NCBI GenBank assembly: GCA_010093705.1
Contig: MU006121.1
Span: 1-64,000 of the forward strand
Source of the DNA: Patellaria atrata CBS 101060
Lineage: Eukaryota; Ascomycota; Dothideomycetes; Patellariales; Patellariaceae
DNA: 64,000 nt
Reading direction: 5' to 3'
Position numbers and translations under genes: made by a program. Under the pieces are notes generated by a model. That model was not told the origin of the DNA. It did no database searches and saw nothing but the letters and a program-made list of their open reading frames with translations. Shown here in pieces: positions 21,664-33,190 of this stretch; positions within the stretch are counted from its first letter, which is position 1; each line of letters starts with the position of its first letter.

Positions 21664-23352
21664 TCACCACATTATAGTTACTGGAGTAAGTAGAACGGCG
21701 ATTATATCTCCCAACCTTCTAGTTTTGACCCAATCTACAGACTTGACCTTTGAGATGTTTGCGTCGTCACAGTAGTACCAGTCCACCCGCTTCTTGAGAA
21801 AAGTCCTGTAATGACCGCTGTCCTTCGGATAGGCCTTTGTGTAGGACGGCAGCAGAGACTTCGTAAAGGACGCTCTCCGCTCCATTACAAAGGAGATATG
21901 GGACAGATCTATACCTTCCTCAGGCAGATTGAGCATGTCAGTCCTCTTCTCAGTGCCTAGTCGTATTCGTTGAATGTTCAGCAGTACGGCTTGTGGTAAT
22001 GCCATGAGCATGTTCCTGGCCTCGAGGGTTATTCTTTTCTTACAAAGAGTACACTTTTTACAATCTATTTCGCATGCGCAGCAGTTGTTGCACTTGTACG
22101 TTTCTATGATGGATTTTTCACACCAGTGCTTCAACAACTCCTCAATGGTACCATCCCGTCCACCTTTTCTCTTTCCACCTTTTTTCTTTGGCATCTCGTT
22201 CAAGGGCAGTTCCAGAATGAATTGTCGACTGCAAAGATTCTCTCATTCTTGCAACAATCACAAGTTGTTACGTTTGCCGTGTGAATCTCGAACAGGCCTT
22301 TAAGGGGCTTGGTGTCCTTGGTAGTATCCCTTATAAAATCAAGGAGATACCCTTGGTACTCCACGACACACTGTTGGTGTTCCTTGCCGCTAAAATTGAT
22401 CGGGGTCCTAGTATAGGTGATAAACTCGGCGAAAGCATCCTGGAAGGACTTGGGGTCCACCGCCGTCCCAGATGTGTCTTGCATCTTTTGTGTCAGTTCC
22501 AGGAGACAGTTCACAACCTTTTCCGCACTCAGATTGACTAGTCGGCTCCTCATCATTGACTCCGTACGGAGATCTCCCGCTGGGGCTTGGTGAGTCAAGA
22601 TTTATAAGCCGCTGTTGCTGAAGCATGCGACTTTGCAGTTTTTCAATCCAACTGGGACACTGCTGGCTTCGGCTCTGGTAGCTATTTTACTAGCTGGGGG
22701 GGTAGATTCCGGCATCTGCGTCTTTGGTTTATGGGCGGCTTCTACACCTGTCCCCATTTCTTCATCTCTCTTCCGCTTTGTACTGGAAGTACAGGCCCCC
22801 GCCAGACGATGGTGGTGTTGTCGGCACCGTCGAGACAGACACCATTTCGGTACTGGACGGCGTGGGGTCCGCAGTTGTCGCCAGAGTGCTTGGTGACTCA
22901 GCTGGTATGGCTCCGTCGGCTTCGGAGGATGGTGTCTTGGGAGTAGGGTTCGTCCCATTGCTCCCGCTCTTCTTCTCCGTCTTCTTCGTCTTCCTCGCCG
23001 GCTGCTTTTTCGCTGCGGCTTTCTTGCCCTGCGGCTTCTTGCGAGGCTTCGCAGTCTTCTCCTCCGTAGAGGGAACCTTATTCTCGTCGCTCGTCGGCTT
23101 CTGGAGTATACCGTAAACGTGCGAGAGGAAATAGGACTTTAGTTCAGCGGAATTACGACAGCTGCTGACGATTTCTAGAAACGAATCATAATCTCTTGAA
23201 CATACCTTCGTCTCCCTTGCTCTTTTGGGCTTCTTCTGCCCCTCCGCACTCTCCACTTGCTGCGGCACGTCTGTCGCCTTTCTCTTCTTTGAGGCTTTCG
23301 CTTCGCCGGATTTCTTAGTGCCATTGCCGGCCGCTTTCTTCGCTGGTGGCAT
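21664..23352 (-). pseudogene. Decayed ubiquitin-specific protease (USP) gene with lysine-rich N-terminus
   Basis: USPs are cysteine proteases that remove ubiquitin. Pieces lie in order on the minus strand. From the ATG at 23352 comes a lysine/proline-rich leader (MPPAKKAAG, many KK pairs). Next is a Cys box, VGLKNCKVACFSNSGL, in which the catalytic Cys and the NS pair stand but the usual GN before them is KV. A middle part with a CCKNE zinc-type motif follows, then SIIETYKCNNC with more cysteines, and a His box (DSGHYRTFLKK, then WYYCDDANISKV). The frame is broken three times: a shift near 22790, a TAA at 22602-22604 where the family has Gln, and a shift near 22210. The TAA is what CAA becomes by a CpA to TpA change. 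The spacing to Srs2 (177 bp) suggests an intact neighbourhood. Sequencing error could explain some breaks, but hardly all three. Confidence 0.72.
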
Positions 23353-24575
23353 CTTGAACAATGTATTGTTCAATAACAAATGTTAAATGGTGTGTCTTCA
23401 ACTGAGCTATGTGCGACTGATAGTGATGTTAGCGGAATACAGTTGTGTTGAAGGTGAGCGTCATACGTCAGAAGTTGCAAGGTGTATGGTGCAGAAGCAG
23501 AGTTGACGTGGGCTCTGGAGATTTATAGAAGCGCGTCGACATTAGCGAGCATGCATCTATCGAACAAACGCGCTAATTTTATCTAATGTCCTATTTGGTT
23601 GGTATTGTGAGTTTCATACAACCTTCACGTGTTATTGAGGGGCGTATTGATGAATTGGAAGAGCTCGGATAATTCATTCACGATATTGTTCTCAAAGTGC
23701 AAGATTCAGTATGATGGTACAGCTACCGATCATGCTGTGGACAATAGAGGTGGATTTCTATTGTCTTGGAATTATCCCATCCTGCAGTAATTCTTTTCTG
23801 TCCATTCAGTACGCCAGCAAAACGTTCCGTTGTTGAGCGTGTGGTGAGTATCCTCCACTCAGGGGTAACGTGACCAATGTGACCTACATGGGTCGCGTCA
23901 TTTCAAACCCTGTTTTTCTCATGTGATTGTGTATATGGGTAACTCATCGTATTTTTAGATGTTATATGTTAAGTTATGGTATAGAAATATTTCATGCCAC
24001 TTTTTTGAATATGAAGTTGTAAAGGGCTTGTTTTATTAGGCGTATAAAGCCAGAAATAATTATGAGGCTAGACTAATTTGACTATGACTTTTTACCGTAG
24101 GAACTGAGCGAATATATGTAAATGCTCATCTCTCATGGAGTATTTACCGAATTCGTGCTTTTAATATACAATCACTACATATGCGCTCATAAGTCACAAC
24201 AATTTAGTTCATTCATTGTGTCCTTACTAACTCCAATTAATATAGGGGGATAATACTAATTGCCAGAAATGAAAACTTGATACATCCGTTATAGTATCTA
24301 TCATAATACAGAGAATCCATATCACGACCAAGGGCTTATCCAACTCTCTCATAGGAAATTTAATTGGAACGTACTCCAGACAACCCAGCTCACACTTATC
24401 TACCGGTTCCTAACTTTCGCCATATAGATGCAGGATAGTCAATCGTTTGTGAATGCACCTAAGCAGTGGGTAAATCATCGCCTTACTTCATCTCCAGTTC
24501 ACCGTTAACAGCGCAGACGGACACTCGCCTCACATCTTTCTCAATCATACTGCCCTCAGCAGCCTAATTCCCGAC
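23353..24575. other. Intergenic region upstream of the USP remnant
   Basis: No gene is seen. The part from 23930 to 24330 is AT-richer than its surroundings but is not part of a RIP-type block. Confidence 0.6.
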
Positions 24576-25835
24576 CTAAGGGTGCTCCATCACCCACGTT
24601 CCATTCCGCTTCTTCTCCCTGTACACCCTCGCCCACTCATCCCTCCTCTCCTTCTCAAACCTCCTGCGCTCTTTCTCCTCCTCCCACGTCTTTGCCTTCT
24701 CTAGTTCAAAATCCTCGTTGATCTTCTTCACAATCTGCGGTCCATACTTCCCCTCGCCACCAATGAATGGCAGCATGGGATACATCTCAGAGACCATGCC
24801 GGTCTCCCGCAACTCTTCCATGCGGAGTTTCAGGGTGTACCTCACAAGGCGAGTGCCGTAGTCCCTGCCGAGGATCTTATGCTTTGGCAACTTGAAGCCC
24901 GGGACGGGGTAGAGGTTTAGGGTTCCGTTGAACTCTCGGGTGCCGTTATAAGATTCCTTCGTGGTCCAGAGATGGGGTTGGATGGGGAGGCACTGCGAAG
25001 TTGCGCGTGGTTGGGTTCCATGTTCGACCACTTCGGTATCGACGCCATCGGAAGGAACAGTGCCATTCGATGGAACAGCAACGGATCTACGGACCTTGAG
25101 CTTCTTCGTTGGTCCTTTCTCGTTGCTCCGGTTGTTATCGCCGTTGATCTCGGTACGTGCAAATTGCGTTGGTAATTGAGCACCGTTATCAACAATAGTC
25201 AAACCGTAGACCGAAGCGTTAGTGTCATCTGGACGTTCCTTGCGCTTCCTTGATGATCTGAGGCCTTCAGCCTGTTTAGCCGGTCCGTATTTCGCAAACG
25301 GAACAGTCTGTACGACTTTTGGTGTAGATCGCTCGACCGATTTTAGTTCGACAGTAGCCGTATTCCGTACAGTCTGTGGGAACTTCCGTTGGATTCCTGC
25401 TTCGTCGGCAACGGATACGGCCCGTACAAACTCAGGAGATAACTCACGGACTTGTCCAGGTGTGGGCGGCATTTGTCCCGGTATAGACGAGATATGTCTA
25501 GGTGTAGAGGGCATTTGTACAGGGGTGGAGGGGATTTGCTCAGGTGTGGATGGCACATGTCCAGGTGTCAGTGTCCCTCCTTGCGCGAACGAGGTAAGAA
25601 TGAGAGCAGCTTCCGTGTCACTCCACGGAGGAGGCGTAGAGATTCGATGTTTAGGGGTGGATTTCTCCTGTCCTTTGGGAGGAGGGGGTGTGGGAGTCCG
25701 TCCTTGGGCGAACGAGGTAGGAGTGAGAGCAGCTTCCATATCACTCAAAGGAGGAATTACAGAGCTTTGATGTCGAGGCGTAGACTTCTTCTGTCCTTTG
25801 AGTGGAGGGTTGCCGGGTTGATTTGATTTGGACAT
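24576..25835 (-). CDS. Unknown protein with internal tandem repeats and a charged C-terminus
   Basis: A single open frame of 419 residues runs from an ATG at 25835. Residues 10-50 and 51-91 are two copies of a 41-residue unit (start PPLKGQKKSTPRHQ and PPPKGQEKSTPKHR, each closing with TSFAQGxTxTP). They are followed by about six degenerate 7-residue units of the type TPxxxPS up to about residue 126. The middle is basic (SSRKRKERPDD, KKLKVRRSV), which could be a nuclear signal. The C-terminal 110 residues look ordered: NLYPVPGFKLPKHKILGRDY, then a helix with many Glu, Arg and Lys (EEEKERRRFEKERRDEWARV). I know no named family for it. The repeats are probably variable between strains. Real gene status rests on ORF length, the ordered C-terminus and the absence of stops in a GC-normal region. 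Confidence 0.65.
   Translation of the reverse strand: MSKSNQPGNPPLKGQKKSTPRHQSSVIPPLSDMEAALTPTSFAQGRTPTPPPPKGQEKSTPKHRISTPPPWSDTEAALILTSFAQGGTLTPGHVPSTPEQIPSTPVQMPSTPRHISSIPGQMPPTPGQVRELSPEFVRAVSVADEAGIQRKFPQTVRNTATVELKSVERSTPKVVQTVPFAKYGPAKQAEGLRSSRKRKERPDDTNASVYGLTIVDNGAQLPTQFARTEINGDNNRSNEKGPTKKLKVRRSVAVPSNGTVPSDGVDTEVVEHGTQPRATSQCLPIQPHLWTTKESYNGTREFNGTLNLYPVPGFKLPKHKILGRDYGTRLVRYTLKLRMEELRETGMVSEMYPMLPFIGGEGKYGPQIVKKINEDFELEKAKTWEEEKERRRFEKERRDEWARVYREKKRNGTWVMEHP
25458..25574 (-). repeat. Degenerate 21-bp minisatellite inside the coding region
   Basis: It encodes the 7-residue units TPEQIPS, TPVQMPS, TPRHISS and IPGQMPP. The DNA units keep the reading frame because the period is a multiple of three. 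Confidence 0.85.
25563..25808 (-). repeat. Tandem duplication of a 123-bp coding unit
   Basis: Two 123-base units stand side by side and encode the paired 41-residue repeats. They differ at about a quarter of the residues, so the duplication is not recent. Confidence 0.85.
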
Positions 25836-26739
25836 GTTGGTTTGAGAATGAGGATTTAGTGTCGTGGCAAAATTTGAAACCGGCGTAATGGTTGTTGTAG
25901 TTTTGGGGTGGATGTTTATGATGTGTAGTTTGTAGAAGAATGAGGTTGGAAGAAGTTCAGAACGTATATAAATGTAGGATGGAAAGTTACTTGGAAGAGC
26001 TATGCACGTACAATGTAGATTTTTATTGAAGAGGCATTACTTTGGGTGGGAGGATGACCACATTGTTGACTATTAACACAATATTTGTGAAGGTTTGGAT
26101 TGTGATGATCCGATCTAGTTGGTCAAGCGTAATGGTTATCTCTATAAGTGTATTATGAGGATAGGGGTAGTCCGTGAAGTAGGACGGGATGATTACTGCA
26201 AAGTAAGGCAAGAGTTAGGTATGGGATGTTCCATTTCTGGCATCTCTTAATCCATGACTTATTTCCACTTAGCAGAAATTTGGTTCTTGATATAACTTGC
26301 CTTGCGTACGTACAATCACCTTCACCAAGAGAAATTCCAGAACCATTCATCTGACGGCTGTTGGATCAGCGATCTACGTATCATCACAATGTACTCGAAC
26401 AGAATCTCCTCCCTACGTTTTCGCTCCAGCATAGAGATATTTGCGCTTTGTAGAGAGACAGATTGCTGTACAGACATCTGCACCGTATCAAGGGTAAATA
26501 CCCGCGACCAGGTTTTAGGCGACGGTAGATGCTGCATGTATAGTAAGTGGATAGCACTCGACCCAATCGAAGGTTTGGATGGAAGATATCAGGTGTGTTA
26601 AATAAAAACAGCAAGGGTAAAGCAGGATGTTAAAGAATCAAAGACTAATCATATAGGAGAAGATAGATACAAATAGAGGTATAATGCTAACTAGGACGCC
26701 ATAATCAGTACGTCAACAGCGTATATCCACCAATCCTAC
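25836..26739. other. Intergenic region between the repeat protein and FAT1
   Basis: Promoter of the repeat-bearing gene on one side and 3' flank of FAT1 on the other. Nothing else is recognised. Confidence 0.55.
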
Positions 26740-28682
26740 TTACAACTTCGCTCCAGCCTTCAACTCCTCCCACTGGTCACTACCAAAGCTCACATACCGC
26801 CCATCTTTAAGCCACCAAAGACTCTCACCCTCCCCAAGATCGCACCTACCGGGTTCAACACCTTGACTTCTTAGCTCAGTTTTCTGGTGCTTGTTCGTCC
26901 CCGTAGCCTTTAAATGCCTGACCACACGTATAAAAACTGGCACCGCATATCTCGGCAACTTACCCCTAACATGCGCCCCTAGCGACTCCAGCGTCTTCCC
27001 GATCTTCGCTTCCTCAACATAATCCCGTAGCACAATTGCGGCACACCCAGCCCTGCCATCATGACCCGGTACCTCGACACCATAAACGTTAGCTTCCTTA
27101 ACGTCCACATGGCTACCTAGGATGGCAGAAACCTCGGCCGTAGAGACATTCTCCGATTTCCAGCGGAAGGTGTCGCCCACGCGGTCAAGGAAGTAATAGT
27201 TGTTTTCTTTGTCTCTTTTCACCATGTCGCCAGTGCTGAACCAAGCGTCGCCTTTCCTAAAGACACTACGCAGGATCTTCTTCTCTGTCGCTTCTTTGGA
27301 CTCTCCTGGGCCGAAGTACCCCTGAAAATGACGCTGGACGTCTTCGGGGTTGAGCTTGAAGATAAGTTCGCCCGGTTCTTTGCGTTTACATTGGATACAA
27401 CGTCCTGTACGTGCGTCACGAAGGGGTCGGTAATTCTGATCGAGCTTTATGACAGCTGAGAACCGGGTAGCGATTAGTGAAGCGATCGCGCCGTTTCGCC
27501 CGATCGCAGCTTTGGAAAAATCGTTACGGGATTTGTTCCAGAATCCGGCGACTCCTTCTGTGGCGGCATAGAATTCTGAGATTTGTTCAATGCCGAAGCG
27601 GTCTTTGAACTTGTCCCAGACATCAGGTCGGAGACCATTTCCTAGTGCGGCAAAGACCTTGTGTTGTTTATCGAGTGGGGATGGGGGCGCTGACAAGAGA
27701 TACCGGCATGTCTCACCTACGTACTGGATTATATTTGCCTCCGACTCTCGAACCTCGTTCCAAAAAGACTTGACGCTGAATTTGCGGCCAATGATAATCG
27801 TAGTACCAGCATCCAAAGTTGCGCAGACACCCAGAAGGCTTGCTGACGAATGGTAGAGCGGCATGGATGTGTAGAACCTATCCCCTTGCTTCAATGGCAA
27901 CCATCCAGCAATTATGCGAGCGGAACCTCTGACTTTACTCCAGCTGACAACAGCTGGTTTCGGGAGACCGGTCGTACCGCTCGTATAGATCAGCATGGCC
28001 ATATCCCGGGTGTCCTGACCTTGTCGTTCTTGCGGTGCCGGTTCCTGTCCCTTGGTCTGTTCGATTTCGTTCAGTATCTCGGGTGCCAGAATAGTGATAA
28101 TGACGTCTCTAAGATCCTCGCGTATAGAATCTGTAAATTTTGCTTGAATTTCGGCGTCAACCAGCAGTAGTCGTGCTGAAGAAGCTTTAATGCAATGTAC
28201 CAAAGACGATTCCCTCAAGTTATAATTGATGAAAGCAGGTTTTGCACCGAGAGCCCACAAGCCAAACCATAGCCAAACGAAAGTGTCTGAGTTCAAATGA
28301 TCAATTGCAACTATTTCCCCTTTCTGCACATTATATGCAATCTTGAGCCAAGTGGCATATCTAATAGCATTCTGATACGACTCCTGATAGGTATAAGACT
28401 TGCCGTTGAAAACTAGAAAAGGGGTGTGACGTTGACTGTTAGAACGGGCGTGAGAAGCAAGCACGTTGAAAAAGTTCAATTCATCTTGGGATTGAGCAAT
28501 GGTAGTTTTGATGAAAGCATGACCAAATGCGGCAACAAGGTTAAGATCATAGCTCAGACTGAGCCGAGCGTTGAGGTAAGCAGCAGCAGCTGTAATGGCG
28601 GGTAGAGTGACTGTAAGAGGTATTGCTACGATAGATTAATAGGGAGGACTAGTGTTAAAAGGGACAAGCACGTACATGTCAT
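26740..28682 (-). CDS. FAT1: Very-long-chain acyl-CoA synthetase / fatty acid transporter
   Basis: FATP/Fat1 proteins activate long and very long fatty acids to CoA esters and help import them at the plasma membrane, ER or peroxisome. The main exon runs 28625-26740. A first exon contributes only seven coding bases (28682-28676, ATG ACA T) before a GTACGT...CGTAG intron. Joined, the start reads MTSIPLTVTLPAITAAAAYL, which fits the hydrophobic N-terminus of the family, and the total is 630 residues, the usual size. The AMP-binding motif YTSGTTGLPKPA lies at about 216-227 and YAATEG at about 340. The FATP signature DRVGDTFRWKSENVSTAEVS is complete. A frame beginning further in would lose the membrane segment, hence the chosen start. 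The C-terminus AGAKL has no clear SKL peroxisome signal, though AKL is a permissible variant of one. Confidence 0.93.
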
Positions 28683-29563
28683 TCTGATCGCAACTGGGCC
28701 TCTTTTGGTCTTATCTGATTCTGGCCCAAAATTAACGGAAGACAATGTTTCTTTTCAAGGTGGAGACATGATCGACTCATTTACTATCTGACCGGGCCCA
28801 GATTTTAAGAGTCAAGTGAGCGTTTGAACAAGAAGATATTAAGCATGACAATCACTGGAGTGTTATTTTGCAAAGAAGGTGTTCGCAGAATTGGAGTTGC
28901 ACTTGGGTTGGAGAGATGAGGGAGATGAAGCCGAGGCTCAAGGTTTACACAATTACTGTACGGAGTAAGGTATAGTACAATAAGAATAATGATTACCAAG
29001 CCACTAGATCTGTAACCGTCGTGCGTTTCGTATCGAATATAGACTATTAGGTTATTGGACTCGTTAAGCAGATTATACACTCCTCGCTAAGTTCTTAGAA
29101 CTCCTCTCACAGTCTCACTGACCATTCGGACCGCAAGCGAGCAAGTGGATTGAAATGCACATATGGCAGGACTGCAAGGGAACTAGAATTTCATAAAGGT
29201 CACCTCCTTGCGTTATCTGGAATATTAAGTATCATACAATACTGCAAATCTCCGTCCGTCCTCTATCCAGAGTACAGTATTTGCATTACAAGCAAATCGA
29301 AACGCCATGACCCTATTCTGACCCAATACCTTAACCCATAGAGACACCAAGTCACCAAGGGCACCTTCGCGTAAAGTGAACAGGGATGGTCCCCAATTGC
29401 TACCGCCCTCATCAAAGGAAGGTTACCTTAGAACTAACCACCCAGTCGTCGAAAGTAGAAAACGCCGTTGCACATCTTTTAGGACCGAGGACGCCGAAGA
29501 ACACTAATGCTAGATCAGAAACCTCCAATTTCGATACATACACCCTCAATATACGCGAATCCG
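28683..29563. other. Intergenic region between FAT1 and CAC2
   Basis: The FAT1 promoter and the CAC2 3' flank. A word GTACGGAGTA occurs at 28958-28967. No gene is seen. Confidence 0.55.
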
Positions 29564-32115
29564 CTACTTCTGATTTTCAGAAGCAGGTATATCCGCAGGT
29601 GTAGGTGCTACAGCCGCTGGTTGAGAAACTTTTGGCGCTTCCATTTCTGCTTCGCTCACCAGTGTCGGCGCAATCCTTCTTTTCTTGTTCGTCTTCCCAT
29701 CTCCCTTTTCCGCAATTGCTTCAGCTTCTCGTTTCTTTGGCGATCTAGGCGTCTCTGATGCCTCACTTTCTGATTCTTTCCTCTGTTGTATTGGGATGTT
29801 ACCGCCAACTGAACTGGCTGCACTGTGTCCTCCAGGCATCGGAGTCATGGGTGGAGTCCACATCGGCATCCCTCCTATCGATCCAGAATTCGTTGCTGCT
29901 ACTCCCGGAATTGTGCTGACGGCTGGAGTCGGGTTATTTGCTATAATACCTTGCTGAGTTTGAATAAATGACGACTCAGTTGCGATTGATGACGTCGACA
30001 TCGATCTTGCCGGACTGGTGGGTCTATTGGGAGCGAATGATGACGGAGATGCCGGGAACGCTGCTGGTGGCAGCTTGGCTTGTGTCGGCATGCTCGAGGA
30101 GGTTGGCGTTGGCGTGGGAGTGGATTGGGCTGATGATGCTGCTGCCGTGTTGATGAAGGTTGGGTGTGACTTTGTTGACTCTGTTATCCGCTGACCCAGT
30201 TCTCCTGGAGCAAATGTGAGGCATGAACAAAAGCCATCAGATGAGGTCATAAGCAGAGTATTGCCATCGTTGGACCTATGATTGATGAGCGAATAGCGTT
30301 TCAGGAACAGAGACAAATTGAGCTTACCAGGTCAAGTCCGTGAAGGTCGCAAAATGTAAGTTGCTCACAACGCAAATTGGTGTGAACTGCTGTGTATCGT
30401 GGATGTAGATTGCATCTTGAGTTGCAACCGCATACACGATTCTATGGGGTAAGTCAAATGCGGATTGTGGTCCAGCAGGTAAATCACTAGATGTCCCGGA
30501 AGTTGATTCTGGATCTACAGTCTTCGGCGACGGTGCAGCCATACTTGGTGAAGGTGAAGGTGCACTCGTAAACGGGGGAGGTTCCATAGTTGACTTGGAA
30601 ACAGGTGGTTTCGACTGGAATGCCGGTTCAGGCAAAGCAGGAATTTCGTCCTCCGCAGAGGAAGTATCAACAGTGATTTGCTTCGTCGGCAAGGTGGATG
30701 AGTTTGGTCTCAACGTGTATAGCACCGGCGAACATTTGACCGCAATCGATGGCTTCTTGTGGCCCGGAAGATGAGCTACGGGAGTTTTGTTTAAGCCAGC
30801 GCGAGTATAGATATATACCGTATTTTGAATTTCATCTGAACCCTTCGGTGGCTCTCCCTGCGTAGGTCGTACTGTTTTATACTGGCCCGCAGGTGTGAAC
30901 AAAAGACTTCCATCTGGCGAGAAGGTAAGTCTGCGAAAGAATGACGTTAATGTCTCATTGTAGTAGATATTGGTATTTCGCACACCGAGAGTAGCATGAA
31001 TATTGGGGGAGGTTGACGGCATGACAGCTGGTAACGGCATTGATGCGGCTGGTGACATAGACCGACGCACCGATGCTGATGATCCGAATGAGGATCGTCT
31101 GCTAGCCGATGTTCGAGGGGGGTTCATGGGCATAGGGAGAGCAAGGGAATTTGGAGTCCCAGGAGCTGAAGGTACCGGAGAGCCTACAGCAAGAGTTGAG
31201 CTATCGGAGACGAAAGAAGCTCTATTGAAGTCGGCTGGTGCTGGGCTGTGGGAGGATATACGGCGAGCAGGTAAATCCATCTTGGAAACCTTGTGTGGGT
31301 TCCCAAGGACGAAAGACCCATCTTGTGTGGTGAGTTTTGCGATGTGAACCGATCGATCCGAAGACTGTGTCGCAATGTACTCATTTTTGGGATCCCAAGC
31401 GACGCCTTGTACGAAGTGGTTGTGTTCCGCAATTTGCCGTACCGTTTGGCCTGAGGATATGAAATTCAGTCATAGACTCGAGGCAATCGAGACGATTCGC
31501 CTACCTGTATGTGCATCATATATTCTCGTTACGTTATCCGTGCTTCCGGTCATGAAAAACTTTCCATCAGGGGCCCAAGCGAGATCGTAGATTTCACAAC
31601 TTGTATTTGACCGGCACATGTGCTTGACCCTCCATTTTTCTTTGTCTTCTAATCCATCTTCTTCAAAGTTTGATGATACCGACTGATTTTCTGAAGGGAC
31701 CCAGAGGAGGACATTGCCGTCATCTCCTGCGCTTGCAAGAGTTTCACCTACTTGGTTGTGAGAAGCTGTTGCTCGTGCAGCAAAAGGTAGGGTATGGGGT
31801 AAATGGTACCTCGAGGGCTCCACCGAACCACATTGACTGCTTGAGTATGTTTCACTAATGTAGATAGATAGACCACTTTCCTGTCTTCTCCGGTACTTTC
31901 TATCCTCCAAAGCTGGTGCAGATGGTCAGCTTCGAGTTCAATGAGCGGAGAGTTCCTGGAGCTTGGTGTTAGAGCTAGAACGAACGACGCACCCTAACAT
32001 TATTGTCACCTCCAGCAGTTGCTAGACGTCCCTTCCCATGGGGAGGTTCAAAATGAGCGGAGTATATTGGGGTGTTCTCGTTATGCCACGATACCAGCAG
32101 GGCGGTGGCTTTCAT
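29564..32115 (-). CDS. CAC2: Chromatin assembly factor 1 subunit B (p60, Cac2)
   Basis: A WD40 subunit of CAF-1, which places histones H3-H4 on newly replicated DNA together with the Cac1 and Msi1 subunits. The exons are 32115-31993, 31912-31810, 31747-31505, 31450-30328 and 30275-29564, and they sum to exactly 767 codons. The N-terminus (MKATALLVSWHN, then IYSAHFEP and LATAGGDNNVR) matches the family from the first residue, which fixes the start. WD segments follow: VNVVRWSPRGETLASAGDDG, CEIYDLAWAPDGKFFMTGS, QGVAWDPKNEYIATQSSD, FFRRLTFSPDGSLLFTPAG and WSNDGNTLLMTSSDGF. A Ser/Pro-rich insert of about 90 residues splits the propeller after the HIAKLTTQDGS strand. The last 200 residues are disordered, with basic clusters (KKREAEAIAEK, NKKRR). 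All introns are 52-81 nt with consistent phases. Confidence 0.95.
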
Positions 32116-33190
32116 CGCGGACACGCTTCCTGCCGCTCAGCAGTGGAAGGTGGGCAATTGTTTGATGATGGATGGTGATGTAGAAATTTGAAAGAGTGCA
32201 ATGAGGAGTTGAAGTGTAGAGGGAGGTTGTATTGGGAGATTTCTGAAGCTTGAGAAGTTGAGAAGGTTGGTGCGGAGTCAATAATAAGTGGGAGCTTGGA
32301 TGGATGGGGTTTCGATGAGGTGAGGACGGATGGTGGTTGCAGTTTCTCTTACTAGCAGCACTTTGAAGTAACAATGACCAGCCCTTGCACACGCCCGCCG
32401 CGACAGCCGTAGAATTACCCTTCACCTTCAATGCCCGTGGAATTAAATGAGCAATTGAACTTATCAACGATATATTAAGATTAAAAGGTAATACACTTCC
32501 CATGCGCTACTCTATAGAAGTTCAATTTAGCAATCCATCATCTTGTACCTGTTTGTAGGTAGAGAGTGGAGGGGGGGGGGGGGGAAACGCGAAAATGCAT
32601 CTGTGACTAGGCGATTTTTGGAAGCATGATTGCTTCTTCTATTTGTTACCTACTACTCCGTACAAAGTTATCAACTGGTCACATCCTGTCGCCGTTTCAG
32701 GCCCAGAAACATACAACACACTGGACATGCTTAATGGAAACTCTTACTTACCATTTTAGAACTCGAGGTTCCGTTCCCTCTCTGATTTGTCAAAGCAAAC
32801 CGGTACGGTTACTTTATGAAACAGTCTTTCGCTTCACTGTAAGGTATAGAAGCACTAACCTACAATAACCAGGGTAAGTAGTAAAAGCATCACGTTAAGT
32901 GTTTAAGAAAATCTTTCAAACTTAAGGTTTGGTGGATATTATACCAATTCATGTACAGTAAGCCCATCGAGTACGGACACTTACCGTAGGGAAACATCAC
33001 AAGGGGAGAGATGCAGTATAGTCTTCCTAATCAACAAACATTTTTCCAGCTAAACCTTGCTGTAAAACACTTATATTGAGAATCAAAAGAGCGGGAGATA
33101 TTATCTAGTACAGTATTGTACAACAGTCGCTTCGCTGAACCGAACTGCCCTGTACTGTGCTGTGTATGACCCTAACTGGTCGTTCTTCTA
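32116..33190. other. Intergenic region upstream of CAC2
   Basis: CAC2 leader and promoter, plus the 3' flank of the amidase gene. It holds a run of 14 G at 32571-32584 and the word TACTCCGTAC at 32654-32663. No gene is seen. Confidence 0.55.
32571..32584 (+). repeat. Poly-G run, 14 bases
   Basis: An uninterrupted G run, the longest in the window. Its exact length is doubtful because such runs are error-prone in sequencing. Confidence 0.9.
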
